64,000 nt of DNA from Tetradesmus obliquus (GCA_030272155.1 CP126202.1:3369501-3433500), one strand, 5' to 3'. Shown: positions 13,401-26,241, counted from the first letter of the stretch. The notes: generated by a model not told the origin, from the sequence alone. Made by a program: numbers and translations.

Positions 13401-16400
13401 CAGCAGGCAAGCCTGCTTGAGCCTGTGCTCTTCGGTGCCTGATGCAAGAAGGATTTGAACAAACCTGGTAAGAGTCAATCGTTAGACTTATTCCTACTCG
13501 CACTGTCTGTATGTAGGGCGGTTGGCGACTATGTTTCGTCCAGGTCAGCGCTGGGGGAGCTGTTTGCGCAGCGCATCTGCAGCTTGGGCTGGAGCATCAG
13601 CACCGCAGCAGCAGCAGCAGTCGACAGCAGTGAGGTTGCCCTGCTGATTCCTCCAAGCGTGGTGAAGCTGCGTGGCCTTTTGTGGATACTTGCAGCAGTC
13701 ACACCCCCAGCAACTCAGCAGGAGTGTAATGTAGCCTCAGTGCGTGATTCACTGTACGTCACATTCAAGCTGCTGGCAGCTCGGCAGAAGCACGATGATG
13801 ACGTACGGCAATTGGCGAATGTATATGCTGCATACAAGTGAGTTCAGTGCATGTGTAGCCGCACACCTGTGCATCTTCCCAATGTCTTTCCAATCACATC
13901 ATGTTCACTGCTGAGGTACAGGTTGTGTGGACTGAATGGCAAAGGCTGGAGTGTGCTTGAGCAAGCCTACACATCAAACACCGTGATGGCGTGAATCTGG
14001 TTGTTGGAACAAAGTCCTTGGAATAAAAACCCAATTGGGCTGCGAAACGCCTCCAGCTTTGAACCTGGTGGTGCTGTGTACATGTACGTTTATGTTGCCA
14101 GGCAGCTTGGGCCATCTATGACTGCCATTTAACAGTATGATAACACACCAACTTTTGAACTGGGCATTGCTGATCATGTGCACTGCAGTGTGCTCGGGCG
14201 CTACACATCAGAATCCGCAGTGTTCGCCTGCAGCATGCTGCGCTCGGTGCTGCAGCAGCAGCCCTTCCAGCAGCAGCCACCCGAGGCGCAGGCCCTGCTG
14301 CAGGCATGCATGAAGCAGCTCATGCGGCAAGCTAGCATATGGGTCCTGGTGCCTGAAGTGCTGGACATGTTTTGCCGAGTTCCCCTGCTGCATGCTGCTG
14401 ACTATGAGCATGCGCTGCAGCTGGCTCGTGCATCAGGTGCGGTGATGCTGAACATGCATCTTGAGTGGACGCACCCTGTCAGCAGCTTGCGGCTCGCATG
14501 CCTACACCATATCATTGATATGCAATCAGGGTGTGTGACTTAACCGGTGGGCATGACAGACTGAATTGCCGATATGGCGCAGGCAGCAGCAGCAGCAGCA
14601 GCATAGAACTGGTGTGTGCAATCTATACCTGACGCTACATGTGTGCATGAGCCAAGATACAGTTCTGCTCCCATCCTCAGCACCTTGTGCTGGTTGCTGC
14701 CGCTGCTTCAGGCTTACACAAGGCCATCTCCACTGTGTGGCAGGCAGCAGTGTCTGCTGCAACCGAACCTGGCCTGTGCAGCCTGCCTGCCTTTGGTGGG
14801 AGGAGGCCAGATGAGGCATGGCTGGCGCAGCAGCTGCAGCAGTTGATGACAGCAGCAGCAGGCACTTCAATTCTGGCACAGCACTGGAACATCCTTGAGC
14901 TGATACTCGAGCCTGCACTGCAAGCAGCAGAAACTGCGCTTGCAAGGCAGCTTGGACCAAGCTCTGCAGCAGAACATGCTGCAAGTTCAGCTGCAGCAGT
15001 GACGCCACCTGGTGTTCAACTGCTGCACAGTGGCTGTGCTGCTCTGCAAGCAGCCTACAGCATTGACAAACGGCCGGTGCAGCAGCTGCAGCCTATGGTG
15101 GCCCGAGTGCTGGCACTGCTGCTGCAGCACCCTGAGGTGTCCACACCTCCAGCACTGCAGGGGTTGCTCTGCGCTGCAATAGGCGCTGCTGCAGGAATGA
15201 GAGACGCCAGCTTGTTCCAGACAGTGACCCAGCATGCGCAGCAGCTGCAGCTGAGCCGAGCAGACGTTAAAGCTGTGACGTCAGCTGCAATGACGGCAGC
15301 AGCCGCAGAGGCAGCAATATACCCAAGCAGCAGCAGCATTGACGCTCTGCGGCAGCTTTGGCAGGTTGTGACAGCAGCAGCAAGTGACGAGGAAACACAG
15401 ACTCACCAGCCTCTGACGGCTGAAGCAGTCACAGCTGTCACAGCTGCCATGGCTGCAGATGCAGCTGTGTCGGACCGGCTGATGAGCTTTGCAGCAATCC
15501 CACTGCCACTGCTTCAGCAGCTGCTTCAAGCAGCAGTGGACGGCAAGCAGGCCCCAGCTGTGCAGCAGCTGCTGCAGCATGCAGAGCAGCACCAGCTGCT
15601 GCAGCAGCTGCCACCCAACCTGCTGATAGCAGCACTAGGGCAGGGCCTAGGCAGTGCAACAGCAGGTAGTTCTGGCAGCGGTGCTTTGGCGCAGCAGGCT
15701 GTTGCAGTGCTGCTGCAGCAGGGACAGGCACCAGATGCAGCTGCAGCAGCTGCACTGCTGCCTGGCACAGCAGCAGACGACCAGCAGTGGCAGCAGCTGC
15801 TGGCATGGCTGCAGCAGCAGTGCAGCACTGCACAGGCAGCTGCAGCACACAGCCTGTTGTGTAACTTGCTGCTTGCCAGTGCCTGCAGGCGGTCAGCTGA
15901 TCAGTCATGGCAGTTGTACCAGCTGCTGCAGAACTTGCAAGAAACTAGCAGCTGTGCAGCAGCACAGCAAGGACTGCCAGCAGCAGTGTGCAGCGCATTG
16001 ATTGAGCAGCAGGCAGCAGCGGGGACAGCAGCAGGCAGCAGCAGGGTGCTGCAGCTGTGGCAAGCACACGCAACACAGCAACAAGCTCCTGTTGGGAATG
16101 GTGAGAAGCTCAGCACAGCTGCGCTGACAGCGATTGTGTCAGCTCTCGTGGCAACAGAGGAACATGCTGCAGCGCTGCAGCTGGTGCAGCAGCAGGACCC
16201 AGCACTGCTGCCACACCTTGTCAGTTTGTGGCAGCAGCAGCCGCCTGAAGCAGATGTTTTAGCTCAGGCGCTGCAGCAGCTGTGTGCGTCCAGCAGCAGC
16301 TTGGGTGGTGCTGCAGCTGCTGGCGTTGCGGAGCAGCTACTGACTCTGCTGGAGCAGCAGCAGGTGCCACTGCAGCAAGCAGTGCAGGGGCAGGCTGCAG

Positions 16401-19400
16401 GTCAGCTGGTGCAGCTGCTGAGTGAGCATGGCAGGCTGGCAGCTGCTGTAAAGCTGACCCGCTGCATCCTGAGTGTTGTGAAAACTGGTGGCTTGGAGAT
16501 CGATGCTGCAGCTGCTGCAGTGGCAGCAGTGGTTGAGGCAGCGGCAGCAGACCAGAGCCCAGATGTGCTGGCAGCAGTTGTGCAGCTACTGTCAGAGCAG
16601 CCAGCAGGTGCAGAGCAGCAGCAGGCAGTGCTGCTGGCTGCACTGGACAGGCTGCTTCTCAGCAAACAGCCTGCAGCAGTGGCACTGCTGCTGCATGTGC
16701 TGCAGACAAGCGATGGAGAGCAGCAGCCGCTGCCAGCGCTGCTGAAAGCAGAGCAGCTTGAGCAGCTGGTTGGCCTCTACTGCAATGCAGCCAGCAGTGC
16801 GGCTCACAGTGCAGGCAGCAGTGCGATTGTGTCAGCTCTCGTGGCAACAGAGGAACATGCTGCAGCGCTGCAGCTGGTGCAGCAGCAGGACCCAGCACTA
16901 CTGCCACACCTTGTCAGTTTGTGGCAGCAGCAGCCGCCTGAAGCAGATGTTTTAGCTCAGGCGCTGCAGCAGCTGTGTGCGTCCAGCAGCAGCTTGGGTG
17001 GTGCTGCAGCTGCTGGCGTTGCGGAGCAGCTACTGACTCTGCTGGAGCAGCAGCAGGTGCCACTGCAGCAAGCAGTGCAGGGGCAGGCTGCAGGTCAGCT
17101 GGTGCAGCTGCTGAGTGAGCATGGCAGGCTGGCAGCTGCTGTAAAGCTGACCCGCTGCATCCTGAGTGTTGTGAAAACTGGTGGCTTGGAGATCGATGCT
17201 GCAGCTGCTGCAGTGGCAGCAGTGGTTGAGGCAGCGGCAGCAGACCAGAGCCCAGATGTGCTGGCAGCAGATGTGCAGCTACTGTCAGAGCAGCCAGCAG
17301 GTGCAGAGCAGCAGCAGGCAGTGCTGCTGGCTGCACTGGACAGGCTGCTTCTCAGCAAACAGCCTGCAGCAGTGGCACTGCTGCTGCATGTGCTGCAGAC
17401 AAGCGATGGAGAGCAGCAGCCGCTGCCAGCGCTGCTGAAAGCAGAGCAGCTTGAGCAGCTGGTTGGCCTCTACTGCAATGCAGCCAGCAGTGCGGCTCAC
17501 AGTGCAGGCGGCAGTGCGATTGTGTCAGCTCTCGTGGCAACAGAGGAACATGCTACAGCGCTGCAGCTGGTGCAGCAGCAGGACCCAGCACTGCTGCCAC
17601 ACCTTGTCAGTTTGTGGCAGCAGCAGCCGCCTGAAGCAGATGTTTTAGCTCAGGCGCTGCAGCAGCTGTGTGCGTCCAGCAGCAGCTTGGGTGGTGCTGC
17701 AGCTGCTGGCGTTGCGGAGCAGCTACTGACTCTGCTGGAGCAGCAGCAGGTGCCACTGCAGCAAGCAGTGCAGGGGCAGGCTGCAGGTCAGCTGGTGCAG
17801 CTGCTGAGTGAGCATGGCAGGCTGGCAGCTGCTGTAAAGCTGACCCGCTGCATCCTGAGTGTTGTGAAAACTGGTGGCTTGGAGATCGATGCTGCAGCTG
17901 CTGCAGTGGCAGCAGTGGTTGAGGCAGCGGCAGCAGACCAGAGCCCAGATGTGCTGGCAGCAGTTGTGCAGCTACTGTCAGAGCAGCCAGCAGGTGCAGA
18001 GCAGCAGCAGGCAGTGCTGCTGGCTGCACTGGACAGGCTGCTTCTCAGCAAACAGCCTGCAGCAGTGGCACTGCTGCTGCATGTGCTGCAGACAAGCGAT
18101 GGAGAGCAGCAGCCGCTGCCAGCGCTGCTGAAAGCAGAGCAGCTTGAGCAGCTGGTTGGCCTCTACTGCAATGCAGCCAGCAGTGCGGCTCACAGTGCAG
18201 GCGGCAGTGCGATGCTGGACCTGCCGAGTCCACTGCAGCTAGCTCATCAGTGTGTGGAATGCAACAGCAGCAGTGGACCCGGCGCTGTGACACCGCAAGC
18301 AGTTGCTGTGTCTCTGCTCAATGCCCTTGCAAAGCAGCATCCTGAGCTGCAGCCCTCAGCAGCAGCTGCAGCACTGGGCCTGGTGTCAGCTGATGACCTG
18401 GCAGCAGCAGGAGCTGACATCAGCAGCAGCAGCAGCGACAGCACAGCAGCAGTTTTAGACACACCGCAGACGAGCCGGGTCATTGCTGAGCTGTGCTACA
18501 TGCAGCTGCTGCAGCACGACAACCTGGACAGGCAGTCTCTGCAGGATGCTGTCAGCGTGTGGGTGGACAAGCTGTTACATGAGGCGGCAGCAGCAGCACT
18601 GTTCAGCACCTGGTTCTGGAGCCAACCTGCAGCAGCGCTGCCACCAGAGTTTGATCCAGTGGCTCAGCTTCCAGCTGCATCTGCGGTTGGTGTGCTGGGG
18701 CTGGCGCTGTACCAAGCTGCTCGTGTAGGCAAGCCCAGCCTAGGCAGCCTGCTGCTGGACCTGGCCCTGGTGGCAGCAGCTGCTGCAGGAGATTGGGACG
18801 AAGGTGGGCGTGGTGCTGCCTGCCATGTGACCCAACCGTTGGTGCCTTTTCATCGTCTGCTGTGTCGTGCTGTCCTGGGCTGCCACGGCTGCTGTGGTTG
18901 AGCTGGCATAGTCTGATCAAAGCCTGCTGGTTGCTGCACTGGGTGACCACCTGAGAATCATCACCAACAGTACATGCATGGGGGCAGCATCCCGATCTTT
19001 GCGAACGGGAAAAGCTGCTGGCATGTGGTGATGGCTTACCCAGGCCGATTGCCCTGCTGCATGTGTGCAGGTCTTGCTGTTGTCCACACAGCAGAGCGTG
19101 TTGTTGCAGCTGGTGGCAGCAGCAGCAGCAGCAGCAGCAGTAAGAAGCAGCCAGGCAAGTCCCAGCAGCGGCAGCAGCAGGCCTGGCTGCCCAACTTGCC
19201 AGCTGCACGTGCTGCACTGCCAGCTGCACGTGCTGCACTGCCGGCTGTGCTGGTGCACAGCAAGGGAGTTGAGAAGACAGCACAGCTGCTGCTGCGGGAG
19301 TTTGAAGAGTGGCAGGCACAGCAGCCGGCCGCAGCCACAGCAGCAGCAGCTGGGCGCAAGCAGCAGAAAGGACCTAGGCAAGCTTCAGCGGCAGCAGCAG

Positions 19401-20527
19401 CATCTGCAGGTGTGTCTGTTTCAATGTCAGCAGCAGACCTGCCTCCTCTGCTGACGCTGCCTGCCCTGAACAGCTTCTTTGCAGCAGCAGTAGATGTGGC
19501 AAGAGCAGCCAGGGATGATGATGAGGAAGCTGCAGCAGCTGCTGCAGCAGCTGCTGTCACACTTGCTGAGGCAGTGTATGCAAGGCAGCTGCTGCAAGTG
19601 AAGGCAGGAATCAACAGCAGCATGGGCAGCGAGCAGCCGCTTGCACCTGATGCACAGACATATGCGCTGCTCGCTCAGCTGTATGCTGCTGCTGGGCAGT
19701 ATAAGACAGTGTCCAGCATTGTCATGGCAGCAGTGCGGCACCAACTGCCACTGCCAGCACCACCCAGCAGCAGCAACAGCAGCAGCAGCAGGAGTGAGGC
19801 GCTGCAGGCAGTGCTGTCTGGTGCGGCTGCTGCCTGGCTGGCATCGGGGCATGCTGCTGTGGTGCCGCTGCTGCTTGATGGCCTGGCTGCTGCTGGTGGC
19901 AGGCAGCTGAGTCACCCGGGGCTGGCAGCAGCAGTGCTGCAGGCAGCAAACGATGACCTTGAGGTGCGGATACCACTGCGCTGCGTGTAGTAGAGCAGTG
20001 TTGTGACCGTGCGTTAACATACGTACACAGCACGACTTTCTGCACATCAGCACAGCTGTCAGCCTGGCATCCTGTTGGCAGCAAACACGGTGCACAATGT
20101 GTACACCCAGCAGTGTTTAGTGTAGTCACTGGGTGTGCTTGATGACGCGCGAGCTCACTGCCATGACACCAGTTGCGTCCCAGCAGCCATACCATGCTCC
20201 TGCAGTTTCCACGGCCCCTCAACACCGTGTGGCACTTTGACCTGATGTGATCTGCTGGTGCACATGCTGCTGTGCCTGCAGGGTATTGCCGCACGGCTGG
20301 CTGGTGGAGAGGATGCAGTGTTTGGAGATGAGCTGGATGCCCTTGCACAACAGGCAGACAGCAGCAGCAGCAGGGGCGGTGGCAGTGGTGCTGGCCCTAT
20401 AGTGCGTCTGGCTGCAAGGCCTGGGCTCGGCCCAGAGGAGGCACTGCAGCAGCTACAGCAGTGCATGCAGAAGGCAGCTGCAAGCTTGGATAGCGTGGGT
20501 TGTGCGGATGGCTGCTGCGCTGCATGA
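10459..20527 (+). CDS. Giant alpha-helical repeat protein, probably plastid-targeted (10 exons, about 2395 aa)
   Basis: Exons 10459-10704, 11113-11300, 11583-11718, 11988-12142, 12498-13160, 13517-13837, 14189-14436, 14712-18803, 19071-19963, 20282-20527; phase closes at every junction, to a stop at 20525-20527. The first 70 residues are Ser/Arg/Gln-rich and lack acidic residues, like a stromal transit peptide. The rest is almost entirely helical with short hydrophobic repeats, plus Ser/Gln/Ala tracts. One segment in the ninth exon (PDAQTYALLAQLYAAAGQYK) resembles a pentatricopeptide motif, so an RNA-binding organelle factor is possible, but I do not recognise the family. The 4.1-kb eighth exon contains three 231-residue tandem repeats. 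A further small exon between 13161 and 13516 cannot be excluded. TGTAA lies at 20620. Confidence 0.7.
16132..18210 (+). repeat. Three 693-bp in-frame tandem repeats within one exon
   Basis: Units start near 16132, 16825 and 17518, exactly 693 bases (231 codons) apart. They are almost identical, including at synonymous positions. Differences I can see include Val/Asp at one site in unit 2, Ala/Thr near the start of unit 3, Ser/Gly at a unit junction, and one silent change near 16901. Each unit is a helical Leu/Gln/Ala-rich segment beginning IVSALVATEEHA and ending in NAASSAAHSAG. The low divergence implies a recent expansion, gene conversion, or an assembly effect. Confidence 0.95.
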
Positions 20528-22187
20528 ATTGTAGTGTTGCATTGCCTGACTGCTGAGGCGGACCTTTCTTTGGCGCTCAGTCTGCTACCTGCCGCTGGCT
20601 GCCAGGTTGACTCAGCTTGTGTAACAACGCCAGCTGAATTGACGAGAAGTTGTTGTCATTGTGCATTGCTTGCAGTTGCTGCTGCAAAACCAAGTAGCGC
20701 TAGTGTGCTTGGCCTCGACCTGACCGCCATCATCAGCGCAGTCGAACTGCAATCATCTTAATCAAGTGGATAGCCGCTGGTACAAGCCATGGCATTGACG
20801 CATAGTGTGCGTCATCAGGGAAAGGAATGCAAGCAGCTCATAGTTACAGCTGCGCAGGCGACACAACAGCCAGTGCTGTGACCACGCCCAGGGGTGGTGT
20901 GAGACACCTGCTGCTGCTCTGCTGCTTGCCAAACTGCACAGAAGCTTCACTACCATAGAGTGGCACCGCACCGCTAGACAGAACATGTCACAACTGGCTC
21001 ACACTTTGGAACATATCAAGGCAAGGCGGTGCTTCAACAAGCATAGCAAGGCACCAGCGATGTCAGCGACTCGCCATTGAATGGCATGCAGATGGAACTG
21101 CGCTTGCTCTGCATGCAAGCTGTACAAAACCATCAAGTTCTATGGCATGCTGGTTGCAGCGTACACCTACCCAACACCACTCAACAGCACACCACCTCCT
21201 AGGCTCAGTAAGAAGGGCATGGCCTGTTCGATGGATGAGTTTGTTTCCACACCCAGCATGCCTAACAACCTCGGACGCTCACTGTTAGCTATTTCTTGCT
21301 GCAGGTCACCCTCACATGACCATCAGATGATAGACTTGCCATGTAGCTACACATGGGCATTTGAGCCATGACACAGTCAAAGTACTTCCGGCTCCGACGT
21401 CGTCTGCAAATTGCCATGCTGAAGAGTGCCAGACACTTGCAGGACCAGTAGCACGTGCTGCTGCTGAATGCAGCTTGTGATGAGGTGAGCAGCAAGCCCG
21501 GATCTACATGCATGCGGAACTCCCGTAGCTGCAAACCCCTGCTGCAATGCACACAAGCGGCCATATCCTGCAGCAGCAATGTCAAAGACCACTGGGTCAA
21601 AACCTAAAATGCAGCATCCTTTGCTTATCTTGTCTTGTTCACAATTGACAATCTGCTCCACGCTTATCTGGTCTCCTTGTAATTTGCGCTCACATTCTTT
21701 GCTGCAGCTCACACGAGCCCCAAGGCCGGCCTGCACTATGATACATGACTACCAAAACTGCTATGCCTGCATGACTAAACAGCCTGTGCTGCATATGCAG
21801 CGGCGCCAGCCTATCCGCACACATGCCAGTGCTGCTCAAGCAAGCACCACTACCATAAACTAACAGCTAACACCAGTGCATGCGCACCCATCCTACAATC
21901 CACTACCTTACACGTGCTTCCTACATCTACTGCACCATACCAGCTCACGCAGGCAGCATGCAGACCGGCTGGTGCGCGTTGCAGCGGTACTACTCCCTAC
22001 TCTGCTATGCCTGTTCGACGGAAAACCCTGCGCTAAGGTCTGCCATCACACCACCCTATCACAAACCCTGATGCCAGCGCTGTTGAAGCGCACTCCACTG
22101 TCACGAGCCACCAGTGCATGCGCACGTCTTCATCTTACAAACCACTACCTTGCACAGCCGTCCCACACTCCGATAGGCCCATGCAGC
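20528..22187. other. Convergent intergenic region with a copied 3' gene end
   Basis: No convincing gene. It lies between the 3' ends of the giant helical gene (+) and the RNase H gene (-). A block around 21872-21992 is repeated at 22110-22232. The second copy includes the last ~45 coding bases of the RNase H gene, so this is a roughly 238-bp tandem duplication that carried the end of the CDS into the 3' flank. Confidence 0.55.
22135..22139 (-). terminator. Putative TGTAA polyadenylation signal of the RNase H gene
   Basis: TTACA on the plus strand reads TGTAA on the coding strand, about 50 bases past the stop codon at 22188. Confidence 0.4.
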
Positions 22188-23105
22188 TCACACAGGCAGC
22201 GTGCAGACTGGCTGATGCGCGCTGCAGCGGTACGCCAGCCGGTGAGCAGCATCATTGCCCACCGCATGCGCATCTCGTGCCTTGCTGTGGCCCTTGACCT
22301 TCAAGATGCGCACCACAAAAGGCAGCGATGACTTCAGCCGCTTGATGGCCCGCACCAGCGCACCGTACTTCTCTTTCACCCGGTCCCGCACCACAATCAT
22401 GTCCAGGCAGGACTGGCAGTCAGTGAGTATGTGCACCTCTGCTGCAACTTGCTGCACTAGTCCTGTTGCCGCACTCTGCTGCTGCTGCTGACCCTGCCAC
22501 CCTGCCTGTGCGCCTGCTGCTGTGCGGGCCAGCTTGCTTGGCAGCAGTCCTGCAAGGCCTGCTGTGGCAAGGTGCTGGATGGCTGCATATATGGTGCCTA
22601 GCTCTGCCCTGCAGCTATCTGGCTTGCCTCCTTGCAGGATGCGAGACATGTTGAGGCGGCCGTTTGCAGCGTACACACCAGCTGCCATGGAGTAGGGGTT
22701 CTTTGCTGTTGCGCGTGGCCTGTAGGAGCCATCCACGTACATGTGGATAACTAAGCGAGGCGGCTGCTGCCCCAGCTGCTGCTTCTGCTGCTGCTTCTGC
22801 TGGCTGCGCTGCTTCTGCAGGCTCTGCTGCCGCAAGCTCTGCCTGCGCTGCTGGGGCTGCTGCTTGGCTGGTGTGATGCAGCACACTATCTGCACATCGT
22901 CTTCGTCGCTCTCCTCCTCTTCGCTGCTGTCTAGGATTTCAATGACCTCATGGTCATCTGAATCTAGCAGATCTATTACTTCTTCATCCTCAGACTCGTC
23001 CTCGGACTCATCAGAGAGCAAATCTATAGCTTCAACAACAGGCGCTGCTCGCAGTGCTGCTGCTCTCCTGCCTGCAGTAGAAGCCTTGGTTAGCGGGCGC
23101 CGCAT
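22188..23105 (-). CDS. RNase H-like protein with tandem SUMO-interaction-like motifs (single exon, 305 aa)
   Basis: One uninterrupted reading frame in an intron-rich neighbourhood. The C-terminal half is an RNase HI fold. The four acidic catalytic positions are visible as HMYVDGSYR (Asp), CRAELGTIYAAI (Glu), HILTDCQSCLD (Asp) and GNDAAHRLA (Asp), so it may cut the RNA strand of RNA:DNA hybrids. KVKGHSKARD matches the usual substrate-handling loop. Residues 20-85 are very acidic and hold four hydrophobic cores followed by acids: AIDLLSDE, VIDLLDSDD, VIEILDSSEEE and VQIVCC, resembling tandem SUMO-interaction motifs. A Gln-rich linker joins the halves, and a second Gln tract sits within the catalytic domain. 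The lack of introns could mean origin from a retroelement RNase H, but I see no reverse transcriptase or repeats around it. Confidence 0.85.
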   Translation of the reverse strand: MRRPLTKASTAGRRAAALRAAPVVEAIDLLSDESEDESEDEEVIDLLDSDDHEVIEILDSSEEEESDEDDVQIVCCITPAKQQPQQRRQSLRQQSLQKQRSQQKQQQKQQLGQQPPRLVIHMYVDGSYRPRATAKNPYSMAAGVYAANGRLNMSRILQGGKPDSCRAELGTIYAAIQHLATAGLAGLLPSKLARTAAGAQAGWQGQQQQQSAATGLVQQVAAEVHILTDCQSCLDMIVVRDRVKEKYGALVRAIKRLKSSLPFVVRILKVKGHSKARDAHAVGNDAAHRLAYRCSAHQPVCTLPV

Positions 23106-26100
23106 TGCTCCCAGCTGCCGGAAAGGCTAAACTGTAGCCACAGCAGAGTCTTGAGCACGCTGTAAGCACGCTGCAGCGCTGCCTAGCAGCAAGTGCGTCG
23201 TCAGTACTGCTTCGCACTAGCCGTTGAAGGTTCTCCGACACATAGAACCAGTCCCTTGGTAAATTGAATAGGATGAACTATGTTGTAGTTTTATGCGCGA
23301 TGCGTGGCTCAGGCAAACGGCTTTACAACAGAATTGGCATGCTGAGCGTGCCCTGCCTATCCGTGCCGTGTACACAGGCTTGCGGTGATGCTGCACCGGT
23401 GCTATGAGTAGTAGAAATACGCGGCTTACACGGTAGCGCTATATACAGGGTCAGGCACAATGGCTGTTGCGTGTGACACTTTGGTAGGGTTCCTGTGTTT
23501 GCTTGCCTTTACTCACGGAATCGCGTCTCCAAGGCTGCCTGACGATGCAAGCACAAAGCACATCTTGAAGTAACCCGTTGCTGCTGAGTGTGTCGCCATG
23601 TACATCTGCTGCTGCTGGCCTGATCACAAAGCATTGCGTCTGACGTTCAACAACTGTACCCCTGATTTTACACAAGCACAAGTGCCCTCCCAAACACCTG
23701 GACACTAGCCAACGTTTATCCAACACAGCAGATGCTCGGCCGCCAGTAGCGGCCAGCTCCCCTCAAACCCGAGTCAACACAGCAAGGCATCACCCAGCTT
23801 GGTGCATCAGACCTGTTGATGCACAGCTTGCACCCATCATCTCGGACAGTGGAGATGCCTGTGCCTTCCACGCACTGTGCACTTCGCCGCAACGCACACC
23901 GCTCCAAAACACGGCTGTTCTAGTGCTTGCTCTGCTCCTTGAGGATGCTTCCGCAGCACCCCACACGCCACTGCTGATACCAATCACCCACTGCCCAAGC
24001 AGGCGTTTGGCACCTCAGCACCGCACTTCAATTGCGCATGCCGTCACAGACACAACACAGCAGCTCAACCTGCCGCATGCGGCATCTAAAACACAAGCAC
24101 GCCAGTCGCAGCGAGCTGGTTTACTTTCTTGCAAAGAACAGCGTGCAGGAGCAAAATGTGGCCAAAATTTGGGCATGCACTGTTGTCGACACTGGTCATC
24201 CCTCATCCAACAAGCAAATACCTGCTTTCCTTGCATGCACTGTACATGCACACCCACGCAACCCACTGGTGAATCACACATAGCTGACCTGAACCAGGCC
24301 AACCGACTGTAACATAGCACACCGCACAGTAGCAGGCATCGCCCCTGTATCGCGGGAAAAGCCAGCTGTATGAATGGCGATCACACACCTTCATGAGAAC
24401 ACCATGGTAACACATACTAACACTGGGCAGCGCCGCACGGTGCCGCAGTCCACCTCACAACACAAAATTGGCTCGAAATTGGCTTGTTTTTGGCTCTGAG
24501 CCATGCGGTCAGGGCAGAGATGGTACTAGAACATGTTCGTAGCAGTAACACTTCAAACCGCTGACATGCACATCCTGCACATCGCATCTTCAAAGCGCAT
24601 CTTGCACCAAACACCAGCTAGCCTCCAACCCAAAACCCAAAAGACGGCCGCCGTTATGTGCTGCCCAAGCACACCACACACAGCCCTGTGCCAACAACAC
24701 TAGCTCGCCACCAACACTCTTGGCAGCATGTCATCACAGTAGGTACTGCTGCAAACAGCGCCAACTGCAAGCCCCAAGCACATGCTCTGCTGTTGACACG
24801 GCGCCGCCACTCAAACACCAGCAAGCCCCAACAGCATGCTGCGAAAAGATATCAATCAAGTGCTGCCGTGTGCAGCATGTACGGTCAGGCTGTACACACC
24901 TGCCTCATGCTTGCTCTGTCCCGCCCACACACTGCCCTACCTGCTGCAACAATATTCAGCAGGCACCACAAGCGCGTCTGCAGGCACAAGCAAGGCAGGG
25001 CCCCTGTCACGCTGCATGACCAACGCAAAGAGAGACTAGTAATACAAGTACATGCACGCACACCACCTGAATATAAAGTGAACAGAAAGCAGCTGCGCCC
25101 CACTTGATGCCAGTTGCCATGCATGCATAAGCTCTGGCACAATGTCTGAGCTGACAACTCCAATGCAGCACACACAGCCTGTACAGTATGCCATTACACG
25201 CTGCCATATACCCGCCACCGGCAGCACTCCTCCGAGCAGCTGCTGTGCTGGCAACCACAGCAATGCATCGCCAATGAAAGCATGTGCTCACAGCAATAAC
25301 GCCGCCACGCAGTACGTGTACACTGGCGGCAGTGCTGGCAGCAGCAATCCGCACGCTCAGCAGTTAGTCTACAAGGCAACGCAGGCAACACGCCGAAGCA
25401 ACATGCCCCAGCTGCAGCTGCGTCCACCTCCTTACATTGTTTTGTTATTTTTGTACTACCAGGGTAAGCCAATGCACCCCGGCGGCCTGGCCACACACTG
25501 TGTGTGCACAACAGCAGCCAGCCACCTCCACACAACCCTGAGCAACATGGGCAACATATGGCCTCAAGTGCGCAACTTCTGCAATGTCACGCTGCATGGC
25601 GTGATGCGCAGGGCAGCACACAAAGCCTGCTGCTGCCACTATGCGGGGTAATAATCAAGAGAATCAGAGCAAAACACCCAGCACACATACACACTCAGCA
25701 GGCAAAGGCCCCTCCTGCATGCAAATCGCCAGACACAGTAGCACCGCTCCTGCATGCTGCATTCATCCACACCCCACCTTGCCAAGTTACCAGCTGCTCA
25801 AGCCAGTCACATACACACCTGCATTGGGCAGCCAAAAGCAGCAGCCCATCCGAGCCCGATATGCTACCCCATCGTGCATCGCATGCAAAGCCAACAGCCA
25901 ATAGCAGTCCTATACTGCTTGCATGGCACACAAACTAAACAGCACATCCGCTGCACCCCCTAATATTCAGCTGCATCATTGCACAGCAGCAGCGCTATGG
26001 CCGCTGCATCACCTGCTCGTCGCATACCCATATCCCCTCCGTATGCTCCACCCAACACAACACGCTGCAGAGCAAGCTCTGCTTTGCTGCACCCGCCCAC

Positions 26101-26241
26101 CCAGGCCAACACAGCATCCTAACCTCATCACCGATTCAGCTGCGAGCTCGCCCAACCAGCTGCCACCAGCGTGTGCTTGCTGCTGCCGCAACACCTTAGA
26201 CAGCCTGCTTCACATGCCTGGGCTGTTCCTCAACATGCTTC
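23106..26241. other. Long stretch without a recognised gene
   Basis: About 3.1 kb between the RNase H start and the 3' end of the lipase gene. The plus strand is rich in C and A (many CACA and CCAGC words), so the minus strand is rich in TG. It could include a long lipase 3' UTR and the RNase H promoter. The open frames here are low-complexity and resemble no protein I know. Confidence 0.4.

Noticed and set aside
14687..14711. Start of the long reading frame at 14687 as a gene start
   Set aside because: The first codons are an intron end; the acceptor CTTCAG at 14706-14711 joins in phase to the upstream exon ending at 14436, so the long frame is an internal exon.
23106..26241. Plus-strand frames in the CA-rich stretch as genes
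   Set aside because: Low-complexity translations without domain, splice or start support; more likely UTR or spacer.
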